DNA from: Bostrychus sinensis | Taxonomy: Eukaryota; Chordata; Actinopteri; Gobiiformes; Eleotridae | DNA length: 64,000 nt | NCBI GenBank assembly: GCA_020698575.1 | Contig: CM036247.1 | Span: 6,539,256 to 6,603,255, forward strand | Direction: 5' to 3' | Shown here: piece by piece, positions 36,905 through 48,190 of the stretch | How positions within the stretch are numbered: position 1 is the stretch's first letter | Layout: every line of letters begins with the position of its first letter | Notes under the pieces: generated by a model | Database searches by the model: none | The model's input: the letters and a program-made list of their open reading frames with translations, nothing else | What the model was told of the DNA's origin: nothing | Position numbers and translations under genes: made by a program

Positions 36905-37820
36905 AGGGCTGCACGATATGGAGAAAACATGTGATATTCGATAACTATGTTGAAAATTGTGATAACGATATTGCGATATTTGAAAATAGAGCCTACTTTT
37001 CAAAGTGTTACGACCCTGGCTCAGAGGGTCGCGACCAATGACCAACCAGTCAGAAAGTAAGATTTAACAAAAACAATCTTTATTAAACCAAATTGGACCA
37101 AATTAAGATTAAAGGCCAAGTTAGGAGTAGAAGGTCAAATTATAAAGAAAGTATTGTACAATATGAGATGCGATGTATTATCAGTAGTGTGGTGGTGTTG
37201 AATGTGAATGAACAGTGTGAGTGTGCAGTGTTGTTAAAGGTGCAGAACTAAGCAAAAGGTCGAACCAAACATAACTAAACTCAAGAGAGAACCAAGAACC
37301 AAGCTTAAACCAGAACCAAATACCAAAGCTAAACTGAACCAAGACAAACCAAACAAAAGACGAGCGGCATGGTGGCAGTGCTTCAGGCCAGCAGCAGCCA
37401 GAGGAAGCAGAGGAAACACTCTTTAAGACCACCAAGCTGCAACCAAGCTACTCACAGATGCCACAAGGGGGTGTTAGATAAGTTAAATTCACTACATCTC
37501 ACAAAAATGTAAGTTCCTGTATTTACAAGTCAAAACAGCGACAAAATTAAAACTTAACACAGACTAAACCAGGAATAAAACAAGGCTAAGCTGTGACTAA
37601 ATTATTTAAATTACCACTAAAACTGGACTTTTTAAACATTTTTATTTAGTCACAACACATGTTCTTTTAAGGCTCTGGTGGAAAATGATTTCTCAGTGTA
37701 AATCTCTGTCAGATGGAAGACCACAGCGTTATTGCGATATAGTTAGATTCTTGCGATACGGATATTGCGTTTGCTGATATTGCGATAATGATAATTTTGC
37801 GATATTTTGTGCAGCCCTAG
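36905..37820. mobile_element. 'GGGCTGCACGATAT' DNA element with internal insertion
   Basis: Ends AGGGCTGCACGATATGG and 'atattttgtgcagccct' are inverted repeats. Compared with the inverted copy at 39,778-40,230, this one carries about 475 extra bp (about 37,007-37,480, starting 'ttacgaccctggctcagagg'). Confidence 0.7.
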
Positions 37821-38035
37821 TTTTAAGTAAAACAAAAGTGAAATACTAATGCAAAGGTGTCCAAAACTATTTCAAAAAGCCTAAAAACCTTAAGTGAAGT
37901 AGGCTTTTTGCACATGGCTTGTTTCTGATCCATTTGTGGCCGGCGGTGGTTTATTTTCCATACTTCCATCCAACTTGGAGACCAGAATATTCATTGTATA
38001 GATTGGAAAAAGAACCAATCAATGTAAGTATGTAA
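37820..38035. repeat. left arm flank of the large inverted duplication
   Basis: Reverse complement of 39,566-39,777, near identical: 'ggtggtttattttccatact', 'ttccatccaacttggagacc' and 'ttgtatagattggaaaaaga' all have mirrored partners. Confidence 0.85.
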
Positions 38036-38455
38036 CCAGAACATACAACTATATGATTGAGATGCTCCAGGACTAATCCTAAATGCGGTCTGTGTGTTTA
38101 CTCTGTGTACTCTGAGGGGACAGCTCATTAAGTCTCTGGTAAACGGGACGGATTTGGAGGCATCAGCAGAAACCTGAGGGAGGATCTTGTGGCGGCAGAC
38201 GCGCTCGCTTGTTTGTCTTCAATTAAAACCTAAAGCTGCACAAACTCAAAGGCCGGGTGTTCTCGGGCCTCTCTGATTTGTCACCGTCGTCACAAAACTC
38301 CCCGTCCCGTAGACCTGGTCCTGTGGGGTTTCCCAGAACTCCTGTTATTACTGAGACTCCCCTGCAAGTGCCAACGAGACCAAATATTTCTTTTACTCAA
38401 GTAAAAGTAAAGGTACTCAACAAAGATTCCAAGTAAAGTTGCATTATGTGTAAAG
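38036..38455. other. spacer of the inverted duplication
   Basis: Unique-looking DNA ending in an 'actcaagtaaaagtaaaggt' repeat motif. No gene was seen. Confidence 0.4.
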
Positions 38456-39375
38456 TTTACTGAAGTAGATTGTACTATACCTCTATTATTACAACTACTG
38501 TCACTATTTTTACTATGATTGCTGCTACTACAAGTAATAATACTGCAACTGCCACTAAGTAATATTCTGCTACCACTACTAGCACCACTAATAATAAAAC
38601 TACTACCACTAATATTACAAATCCTGCTACTACAACTATACTGCAACTGCTACTACTTCTACTACTATTGCTCCTACTAATATTGTTATTACTATTAGCA
38701 CTGCTACTAGTACTATGCCTACAGCCTATGAAAGTACTTACTGCTACAGCATACTGCTTTTAGTACCATGATGATTAGTACTGCTACTATTAATACGACT
38801 TCTTCTTCTACTTTATATAATATATACTGCAGTTAGTACTAAAGCAACTACTACAACTTCAGCTGCTAGTTCAAGTACTACTACTGCTCCCACTAACACT
38901 GTTAATACAGTACTAATACCACTGCTTTTTATTTTGCCACATACTCCTACTATGACTGCTACAACTGGTACTTCAATTACTACTGCAACTACTTAATTAT
39001 TTTAGCACTGCTATGAGTACGGCTACAACAGTACTGCTATTACTGTCTACAAGAACGTTACTGCTATACTACTACAGGTGCTACCATTACTACCACTAAC
39101 ACTACTACACTAAGACTAATACTACAACCAGTACTAATACTACAACTGGTCCTACTGTAGCAACTAATACTATTTCAACTACGACTGCAACTACTTCTAC
39201 TGCTACAATACTCATTAATACTACTAGTACTACTGGTACAACTAATACTTAGACTGATACTGCTACTAATACTACAACTACTGCAACTGCTACGACTACT
39301 GCTACCATTGTTACTGTTAATACTATTGGCATGGCTACTATTGTACAGTTACTACAACAAAACTATTGCCCGTGC
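38456..39375. repeat. degenerate (ACT/TAC)n trinucleotide-rich tract
   Basis: Over 900 bp dominated by 'ctactac', 'actgct' and 'aatact' triplets, imperfect throughout. Long Ser/Thr-rich frames here are by-products. Confidence 0.8.
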
Positions 39376-39432
39376 TTGCTTTGTTAAAATACTTTCACTC
39401 AAACAATACTTTTAAAAAAGTGTGTTTAAAAT

Positions 39433-39567
39433 TAGGGCTGCACAATATATCGCAAAATTATCGTTATCGCAATATCAGCAAATGCAATATCCGTATCACA
39501 AGAATCTAAATATATCGCAATAACGCTGTGGTCTTCCATCTGACAGAGATTTACACTGAAGAATCAT
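39433..39567. mobile_element. truncated copy of the GGGCTGCAC element
   Basis: Begins 'agggctgcacaatatatcgc' and follows the element end for ~135 bp, then breaks at 'ctgaagaatcat' into the duplicated flank. Confidence 0.65.
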
Positions 39568-40230
39568 ACTTACATTGACTGGTTCTTTTTCCAATCTATA
39601 CAATGAATATTCTGGTCTCCAAGTTGGATGGAAGTATGGAAAATAAACCACCGCCGGCCACAAATGGATCAGAAACAAGCCATGTGCAAAAAGCCTACTT
39701 CACTTAAGGTTTTCAGGCTTTTTGAAATAGTTTTGGACACCTTTGCATTAGTATTTCACTTTTGTTTTACTTAAAACTAGGGCTGCACAAAATATCGCAA
39801 AATTATCATTATCGCAATATCAGCAAACGCAATATCCGTATCGCAAGAATCTAACTATATCGCAATAACGCTTTGCTCTTCCATCTGACAGAGATTTACA
39901 CTGAAGAATCATTTTCCACCAGAGCCTTAAAAGAACATGTGTTGTGACTAAATAAAAATGTTTAAAAAGTCCAGTTTTAGTGGTAATTTAATTAATTTAG
40001 TTACAGCTTAGCCTTGTTTTATTCCTGGTTTAGTCTGTGGTAAGTTTTGATTTTGTCGCTGTTTTGACTTGTAAATACAGGAACTTACATTTTTTGTGAA
40101 ATATAGTGAATTTAACTTACTATGTTCGAAAAGTAGGCTCTATTTTCAAGTATCGCAATAATATCATTATCGCAATTTTCAACATAGTTATCAAATATCG
40201 CATGTTTTCTCCATATCGTGCAGCCCTATT
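39568..40230. repeat. right arm of the large inverted duplication
   Basis: 39,568-39,777 is the flank and 39,778-40,230 is the GGGCTGCAC element in reverse orientation, both mirroring 36,905-38,030. It lacks the ~475-bp insertion seen in the left arm. Confidence 0.8.
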
Positions 40231-40833
40231 TAAAATGTACTCTTTCCATTAAAACCTAAATCTTCAGATCAATGTCGTGAGGATCTCTCTGTCGCTTAAA
40301 CCTGGTCTTAAGGGTTTTCCTGCCTCGTGTTATCTTTGTTACTCCCTGCATGTGCCAGTGAGACTAAATATTTTTGCACAAAGCCTGCCTGAGCTGCTGT
40401 AGACTGTACTCTGACCATTAGCATTGGAAGTGGTGACCTTCACGCGTCAGTGGCTGAGATTGGAGGGCACTCGAGTCAAGGCTGCGAGTCTAGACTCTCA
40501 AAAGGAGATCGACCGTATCAGGACGGCCCATTACATGATGTACAGGAACTTATCAGAAGCTTACACTGCAGAGTATGTCATATAAGGATAAATAAGGATA
40601 CAGTGGACTGGATTTGGCACGACAATCTCTGAAAAGACAAAACAAAGTGGGCTCGAGTACCACCTCATTGAAGATTTAGTTTTCCAAGTACCAGGTTTAA
40701 TCCACTAAAATCACTGCCTACATTTAGGCAAACCCCTGTTTAAACCACACTGTAAAAATAAAAAGTTGCAAAAACTCAAAAACTCAAGGCAGCAGGATCC
40801 CTCAAGGTTTTGGAGGTCAACTCAAAATCTAAA
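40231..40833. other. short intergenic stretch
   Basis: No gene was recognised. Confidence 0.35.
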
Positions 40834-41155
40834 GTTTTCAACAATGAATATTTTTATACTCACCTAATTTGATGTTAATTTGTCTAAAAACTTAAAATTT
40901 TAAGTTTAAGTCACTATCATTTTTTTTAACTCATCTTACAGCCAACTTATTATCTACTGTTCAGAAAAAGTATGAAACTAAATATACTAAATTTAACAAA
41001 AGAATATTACTTTTTTCTGAACAATGTATAGTATGTTGGTTGTAAGATTTTAAAAGAGTTTAAAAAAATAATGATAGTAAGTAAAACTTAAAATTTTAAG
41101 TTTTTAGACATATGAACATCAAATTAGGTTAACAAAAATATTTGTTGTTGAAAAC
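40834..41155. mobile_element. foldback (hairpin) element
   Basis: Two ~140-bp arms are reverse complements: the left starts 'gttttcaacaatgaatat' and the right ends 'atatttgttgttgaaaac'. 'cttaaaattttaagttt' lies in both arms. The central loop is only about 40 bp. It directly adjoins the minisatellite array. Confidence 0.8.
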
Positions 41156-41159
41156 CTGA

Positions 41160-42240
41160 GATTTAATCCTGGTTTAGTCCAGATTTACTACTGTTTTACT
41201 CCTGGCTATGTCCTGGTTTAGTCCTGGTTATGTCTTGGTTTAGCCCTGGTTTAGTCCTGGTTATGTCTTGGTTTAGCCATGGTTTAGTCCTGGTTATGTC
41301 TTGGTTTAGCCCTGGTTTAGTCCTGGTTATGTCTTGGTTTAGCCATGGTTTAGTCCTGGTTATGTCTTGGTTTAGCCGTGGTTTAGTCCTGGTTATGTCC
41401 TGGTTTAGCCATGGTTTAGTCCTGGTTATGTTTTGGTTTAGCCCTGGTTTAGGCCTGGTTATGTCCTGGTTTAGCCCTGGTTTAGTCCTGGTTTAGTCCT
41501 GGTTATGTCCTGGTTTAGCCCTGGTTTAGGTCTGGTTATGTCCTGGTTTAGCCCTGGTTTAGTCCTGGTTATGTCCTGGTTTAGCCATGGTTTAGTCCTG
41601 GTTATGTTTTGGTTTAGCCCTGGTTTAGGCCTGGTTATGTCCTGGTTTAGCCCTGGTTTAGTCCTGGTTTAGTCCTGGTTATGTCCTGGTTTAGCCCTGG
41701 TTTAGGTCTGGTTATGTCCTGGTTTAGCCCTGGTTTAGTCCTGGTTATGTCCTGGTTTAGCCCTGGTCTAGCCCTGGTTATATCCTGGTTTAGCCGTGGT
41801 TTAGCCCTGGTTTAGTCCTGGTTTAGTCCTGGTTATGTCCTGGTTTAGCCCTGGTTTAGTCCTGGTTATGTCCTGGTTTAGCCCTGGTATAGTCCTGGTT
41901 TAGTCCTGGTTATGTCCTGGTTTAGCCCTGGTCTAGCCCTGGTTATATCCTGGTTTAGCCGTGGTTTAGCCCTGGTTTAGTCCTGGTTTAGTCCTGGTTT
42001 AGTCCTAGTTTATTCCTGGTTATGTCCTGGTTTATTCCTGGTTATGTCCTGGTTTAGCCGTGGTTTAGCCCTGGTTTAGCCCTGGTCTAGCCCTGGTTAT
42101 GTCCTGGTTTAGCCCTGGTTTAGTCCTGGTTTAGTCCTGGTAATGTCCTGGTTTAGCCCTGGTTTAGACCTGGTTTAGCCCTGGTTATGTCCTGGTTTAG
42201 TCCTGGTTTAGCCCTGGTTTAGCCCTGGTTATATCCTTTG
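41160..42240. repeat. 11-bp minisatellite array (TGGTTTAGTCC) with higher-order structure
   Basis: Monomers TGGTTTAGCCC, TGGTTTAGTCC and TGGTTATGTCC are each 11 bp and cycle as a 33-bp unit. A 176-bp block (16 monomers) starting at 41,401 recurs at 41,577. A 165-bp period (15 monomers) links 41,761 and 41,926. Open frames here are repeats of an 11-residue translation of the 33-bp unit, not genes. Confidence 0.95.
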
Positions 42241-42589
42241 TGTTCCTTTAAACATTGCATAGGTCTGACACATATATAGTACCATCCACATTACAGTCTC
42301 ATGATCTTAACTATAGGCTTATTTATTAACTCAACAACGCATTTTATAGAGGAGTAAAGTAAGTAGTTAACCTTGTGAGAAAAAAACAGGTGAACTCGTG
42401 GTGTGTTCAAGGAGATAACATTTATAGTTTCTGCTGAAAGTCACATGAAAGACTGGAGGCGGAAAATTAAAGAGAAACTTAGAAAACATGCCTCTGATTC
42501 CATGTATAAGGTGAATTAGCAATAGCCTATTTAGGAAAAGGAGTACTGTGTTGACAATGGACAACAACCAAGTCTTTGTAGTCCTTGGT
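42241..42589. other. non-repetitive gap between array segments
   Basis: Unique-looking AT-rich DNA. No gene was seen. Confidence 0.5.
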
Positions 42590-43290
42590 CTAGGTTTAGT
42601 ACTGGCTTATACCTGGGTTTGACCTGGTTTAATCCTAGTTTAATCCTGGTTATGTGCTGGTTTAATCCTGGCTTATACCTTAGTCTAGACCTGATTTAGT
42701 TTTGATTTAGGCCCAGTTTAGACCTATTTTATTCCTAGATTAGTCCTGGTTTAGTCTTGGTTTAGACCTGATTGAGACCTGCATGGTTCAGTCCTAGGTT
42801 AGTCCTGGTTTTGTCCTGGTTTAGACCTGCATATAGTCCTAGATTAGTCCTGGTTTAGTCCTGGTTTAGACCTGGTTTAGACCTGCATATAGTCCTAGAT
42901 TAATCCTGGTTTAGTCTTGGTTTAGACCTGATTGAGACCTGCATGGTTTTCTCCTTGGTTAGTCCTGGTTTAGTCCTGATTTAGACCTGCATATAGTCCT
43001 AGATTAGTCCTGGTTTAGTCTTGGTTTAGACCTGATTGAGACCTGTATGGTTTAGTCCTAGGTTAGTCCTGGTTTTGTCCTGGTTTAGACCTGCATATAG
43101 TCCTAGATTAGTCCTGGTTTAGTCTTGGTTTAGACCTAATTGAGACCTGCATGGTCAGTCCTAGATTAGTCCTGGTTTAGTCCTGGCTTTTACCTGAGTT
43201 AGACATAGTTTAGATTAGACCTGACTTACACCTATTTTAGTCCTGATTTAGTCCTAGTTTAGTCCTGGTTTAGTCCTGATTTAGTTATTA
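42590..43290. repeat. diverged continuation of the 11-bp minisatellite
   Basis: Same core with longer composite periods: 'tagacctgattgagacctg' recurs near 42,763, 42,920, 43,025 and (variant) 43,130; 'catatagtcctagatta' recurs near 42,830, 42,888, 42,989 and 43,092. Confidence 0.9.
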
Positions 43291-43310
43291 TGAAGAATTT
43301 GAAATTTTTT

Positions 43311-43314
<4 letters not shown>

Positions 43315-43345
<31 letters not shown>
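43315..43345. repeat. poly(A) run, 31 bases
   Basis: Uninterrupted A run directly before a SINE head. Confidence 0.9.
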
Positions 43346-43346
<1 letters not shown>

Positions 43347-43349
<3 letters not shown>

Positions 43350-43719
43350 GGCACGGTGGCATAGTGGCTAGCACTCCTGCCTCACAGCAAGAAGGTCCTG
43401 GGTTCGATTCCTGGACGGTGTGGGGCCTTTCTGTGTGGAGTTTGCATGTTCTCCCCGTGTCTGGGTGGGTTTCCTCCGGGTACTCCGGTTTCCCCCATCA
43501 ACCTCAAAACATGCACAATAGGCAAAAACCTCCAGCCAAATGCTCCTGACCAGGATCCTGGCTCAAGATCTGGAGAAGGGTTCCCGGGCGCTGCACTGCA
43601 GCAGCAGCCCACTGCTCCTGACAGGTTGCCCCAGCGGCATTGAGGGATGGGTCAAATGCAGAGAATGAATTTCCCCTATGGGGGATCAATAAAGTATACC
43701 TTACCTTACCTTACCTTGA
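43347..43719 (+). mobile_element. tRNA-headed SINE with LINE-type tail
   Basis: A-box region 'tggcatagtggctagcac', B box 'gggttcgattcc', conserved body 'tggagtttgcatgttctccc' and 'caagatctggagaaggg', then tail 'gggggatcaataaagtat' with four TACCT-type repeats. The best-preserved copy in the window. Confidence 0.8.
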
Positions 43720-43886
43720 ATAGATCAAAATTGAAAGCTTTGGACAATCATGCGCTAATGTAAAAATTTGAATAAAGGCACAGCTCCCAACAGAGACAGA
43801 AAACAAAGTGCAACATGCATAAACATTGGCGCTATTAATGAGATGTTTAACAAGGCTGTAGAGGTAGTCTAACAAAAGAACAGGCG

Positions 43887-44509
43887 TACACACTACACGA
43901 TCTTCTCAGTCGTTACAGATTCTGTAAAGACTAGGAGCACACACTAACGACAGGTTTCAGCAGATTTAGTTCTGACGACTGAAAGACTGCGCCTCACACA
44001 CTACAAGATCTGCTGAGGCTGCAACTGACGCCAACCAAACGCAGCAAACTCTCGCAGGGAACTAAATGGTAAACAAACATGGACGCTACCTGGGTCACTG
44101 TTGTTGTTGTGTGCGCAGCTATCTGTTTGGAAAACACGTCCATGTATCCAGTTTCACTTGGGTAGCGCTCAATTTTCTTTGGCGTTTGCCATGGTTGTTT
44201 ACGTTTTCTTCTTCTTCTTCTTCAAATTTCCGCTCATATTTTCCCGCCGCTTCCTGTTGCGTCGTCTTCATTCTCTGACGCTATTTCCTGTGTCCCATCA
44301 GCTGTTTCTCATCGGCCGCTGGACTCCATGAATTCCCAGTTGGAATCGTCAGGCCAGGTTTTTGCGCCGATTTGAGTCTTTGAACATCACACACTAACGG
44401 ATTTCAGGGCCGACTGGTGATTACGATTCCCTGCAGCTAGTGTTGACTGGTAAAGACTTGGCGCAATTGTGAATCATTGTAAAATTTGGCAAAAAATCGT
44501 GTAGTGTCA
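43887..44509. mobile_element. inverted-repeat DNA element, ACACTACACGAT ends
   Basis: Left 'gtacacactacacgatctt' and right 'aaaatcgtgtagtgtcac' are mirrored. A second pair, 'acacactaacg', lies inside both ends. No transposase was recognised. Confidence 0.65.
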
Positions 44510-44519
44510 CCAATTCACC

Positions 44520-44695
44520 TCACACATGCATGTTTTTGGACGGTGAGAGGAAGCTGGAGAACCCGGAGAGAACCCATTGTAACACAGGGAGGACATGCAG
44601 ACTCCACCCAGAGAGTTCGTGTGTTGGTCAGCCGGGGATGGAACCCACGATCTCCTTAAGGACCACCATGCCCCGCACATTTTATTTAGTAGATG
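44520..44695 (-). mobile_element. SINE fragment, reverse orientation
   Basis: Reverse complement of the SINE body: 'ggaggacatgcagactccac', 'gaacccggagagaaccca' and a degenerate B box 'gggatggaaccc'. Confidence 0.6.
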
Positions 44696-45019
44696 ACAAT
44701 TAAAGGCACCTTAAAGAGAGTGTAATAATTTAAAAATCTTTGAAACCTTTGAAGTGGGACTTTTGAGAGCAGCTAGAACCTTCTAATTGCGAGAACCCAA
44801 AACTTGGGTAGAATATAAGGTTCTATCTTACAAATGTGGCTCGAAAAAGCAAAAAAAAAAACATTTTACTGGACTGTTCTCGCCCCGGACATTCTCTGTT
44901 TGCACCTGCTGCCTTTGAACAAAATATACAGGACAATTAAAACAAGGACAAACTGATTAAAAACTGTTTTTTTCCAAGATTATTATTTTGCTAAAATTTG
45001 AAGTGCCTTTTTAGTGCAA
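44696..45019. other. short intergenic stretch
   Basis: Nothing recognised. Confidence 0.35.
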
Positions 45020-45235
45020 TATTTTTAACTTTTTGTGAAATATTATAGAGCCATGAAATAACTGGATGTGATGGATGTGTGTATGTTTTTATTTTTAACG
45101 TATAGCCTTTAATCCTTTTACTCTTGTAAATAGTACTTTTATTCATTTTTATACCTGCACCGGTGGTTTGCGCTCAATTTCGTTGTACAATGTGCAATGA
45201 CAATAAAGTGATTCTATTCTATTCTAAAACAAATT
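45020..45235 (+). mobile_element. LINE 3' end with TTCTA tail
   Basis: 'ctcaatttcgttgtacaatg' and 'caatgacaataaagtgattc' then (TATTC)n, the standard terminus of a fish L2/CR1-like LINE family (family by resemblance). Confidence 0.65.
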
Positions 45236-46254
45236 AAGATCAATACGTTTTTATTTCTGCAGTCCATCTATTTTTATAATTTAACTGCTTTTAAGACTAC
45301 GTCACACATTTGAAAGTAAAATGCAATACACTTTGACAAAATTTAGCGTAGAATTTGTTGGCATGTAAGCAATAGCTCTATATTTTAATGTTTAACCCTT
45401 TTTATACTATGTTTATACTTTTCCAATGTAAAAATAGTATACAGACTACAGTTAACTTATACTCTACACTTTTAATATTTTTAACTCTCATTTTCCAGAC
45501 TGATAAAACTAACTTTTTTTGGCGTCTGTTCTAAAGTTAAATTAACTTAACCAAATTAAGGTTTGACCTTGCAGATAGTACTTTTTATTTTCCCAAATAA
45601 AAAACAACAAAAACAAAATGGATAAAACAGTAAAAAAAAAAAAAAAAAACTTGATATAGCATAGATAAGGTATCCAGGAATAAGAATATATGTGTAACTC
45701 AATTCTGACATTTTGAAAAACATCACAGTGGAAATATACTGACAATAAAAACACACAGAAGTTTAACAATTAACAAAAGAGAAGCTATAAAACATAATAC
45801 AAGCATAATCATTGTTGAACGACAATTACCAGGGTCTATTAAATCCCAGGGATAATCTCTTGTATCAGTCTCCTAAATCCAGATTAAACCCAGATTGGCA
45901 TTGCGTGGCTTTGTTTTATTGCATTTAACAATAATAATGTCATCCAATATTCATAATTCAGTCAAAACAATCATAAAAATGTATTATAAGAATGTGTAAC
46001 CTGCAGTCATGTGTTTTCTGTTTACTAACACAAGGCTTTGGGAAAGTATTTTGGTGCATGTTATATAAGTTACTGGCACAATATACTGGTTGTAAAATGT
46101 TATTTTAGGCAAGCAATAAACTATTTAAGTCATAAAAACAAAACGATCATAAATGGAAGATGATTGTAAAACAGTGACAAGTACCACCTCGGAAAATATT
46201 TGGTTTTCAAAGTACCAGCTTTAAAAAACTAATTACTATATTCAACTAACCTAG
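45236..46254. other. AT-rich intergenic stretch
   Basis: Contains an A-run at about 45,632-45,650. No gene was seen. Confidence 0.4.
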
Positions 46255-47480
46255 AACAAAACTGGGACTAAACCTGGTAATAATCACAGCTAAACCTGGA
46301 TTAATTTAGGACTAAAGCAGGTCTTATTGGTTAGAATAAAAACAGGATAAAAAATAAGATAAAACCAGGACTAAACTAGGTCTGAATCAGGTCTAAACCA
46401 GGACTGGTCTAGTACTAATCCAGGACTAAACCAGGTAATAATCACAGCTAAACCTGGATTAAATTAGGACTGAAGCAGGTTGTATTGTTAGAAAAACAGG
46501 ATAAAAAACAAGACTAAACCAGGACTAAATTAGGATTAAGCCAGGATTAAAACCAGGACTTAAACAGGGCTAAGCCAAGACTAAACCAGGGCTATACCAG
46601 CACTAATCAGGTCTAAATTGGGGCTAAAACAGGATTTAACCTGTAACCAGGACTAAACCAGGTCTAAACCAGGTCTAAACCAAGACTAAACCAAGACTAA
46701 ACCAAGACTAAACCAAGGCTAAACCAGGTCTAAATCAGGTCTAAACCAAGACTAAACCATGACTAAACCAGGTCTAAACCAGGTCTAAATCAGGTCTAAA
46801 CCAAGACTAAACCAAGACTAAACCAGGTCTAAACCAGGTCTAAACCAAGACTAAACCAAGACTAAACCAAGGCTAAACCAGGTCTAAACCAAGACTAAAC
46901 CAAGACTAAACCAGGTCTAAACCAAGACTAAACCAAGACTAAACCAAGGCTAAACCAGGTCTAAACCAAGACTAAACCAAGACTAAACCATGACTAAACC
47001 AAGACTAAACCAAGACTAAACCAAGGCTAAACCAGGTCTAAACCAAGACTAAACCATGACTAAACCAGGTCTAAACCAGGTCTAAACCAAGACTAAACCA
47101 GGTCTAAACCAGGTCTAAACCAGGTCTAAACTAGGTCTAAACCAGGTCTAAACCAAGACTAAACCAAGTCTAAATCAGGTCCAAACCAAGACTAAACCAT
47201 GACTAAACCAGGTCTAAACCAGGTCTAAATCAGGTCTAAATCACTGCTAAACCAGGTCTAAACCAGGTCCAAACCAAGACTAAACCATGACTAAACCAGG
47301 CCTAAACCAAGACTAAACCAAGACTAAACCAGGACTAAACCAGGACTAAACCAGGTCTAAACCAGGTCTAAACCAGGTCTAAACCAGGACTAAACCAGGT
47401 CTAAACCAGGTCTAAACCAAGACTAAACCAGGTCTAAATCACTGCTAAACCAGGACCCCATCTAAAGCAGGACAAAACCA
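46255..47480. repeat. 11-bp minisatellite array, inverted (GGACTAAACCA)
   Basis: Monomers AAACCAGGTCT, AAACCAAGACT and AAACCAGGACT repeat in 11-bp register for over 1 kb. This is the reverse complement of the 41.2-43.3 kb array. Near-perfect from 46,640 to 47,440; more diverged at the left. Confidence 0.95.
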
Positions 47481-48062
47481 GGAGTAAAAAAGACTCCTGA
47501 GCACCATGAGAAGCCCGTGTACCACCTGTCGTACCCGTACCACAGTTTGAGACCCACTGGTGTAAAGTCTGTGAAGTCTGTGGATGTTTTGGTCTGAGTC
47601 TTTGATGCTTCTTTCTTGGACGTTGGCCACTGTGCTGCGCTCACATTCGCTGTTGTCATATCACAGCCGTCTGCAGTAACGATCAGCCTGAGTACTACAC
47701 ACAAGTACTGCGTGTTGTGGGTCAAAATACTAATGTTGTGGGTGAAAATACTCCGGTCTATACTGCGTACAGATAGCGTGCACTCAAAAAACACACTGAG
47801 ATTATAATCTGACATGCCTCTGAAAACCACGTCAAATACCAAAACATGCACACTCCTGAACTCTGACTCTTGACTTGACGTATTGATTTACCATCTCCAT
47901 TTATCTGGGCTTAGGACTGGCACAATTTGTGGCTGGAATTTTTACTTTTAACCACTCTGGGGGCCCAAAAAGAAAAAGTAACACAAGTTAGACTTACAGA
48001 AAGTGAAAGAAGTATTTTGAACCAGGTACTGCAGGGGGCCCCCAGAGGTTGTCTACAATTAA
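47481..48062. other. intergenic stretch
   Basis: 47,890-47,935 holds a SINE-like block ('ttatctgggcttaggactgg'). No gene was recognised. Confidence 0.4.
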
Positions 48063-48190
48063 GTACTGTATTTTCCGGACTATAAGTGGCACTAGCCAAA
48101 AAATGCATAATGATGAAGAAAAATGTATATAAGTCGCACTGGACTATAAGTTGCATTTTTGGGGGAAATTTATTTTTTATCAAATATCAA
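48063..48190. mobile_element. truncated TATTTTCCGGACTATAAG element
   Basis: Left end 'tactgtattttccggactat' with internal 'tataagtcgcactggactat'. The right end is missing. Confidence 0.6.

Noticed and set aside
38290..38646. Ser-rich 118-codon open frame on the minus strand
   Set aside because: It lies in the degenerate triplet tract; composition follows the repeat and there are no splice sites or motifs.
41230..41496. An 88-codon open frame with an 11-residue repeat
   Set aside because: It is the translation of the 33-bp minisatellite unit; length 33 keeps it open without selection.
41160..43290. CRISPR-like regular repeats
   Set aside because: Monomers are 11 bp without spacers, in a vertebrate genome; this is a minisatellite.
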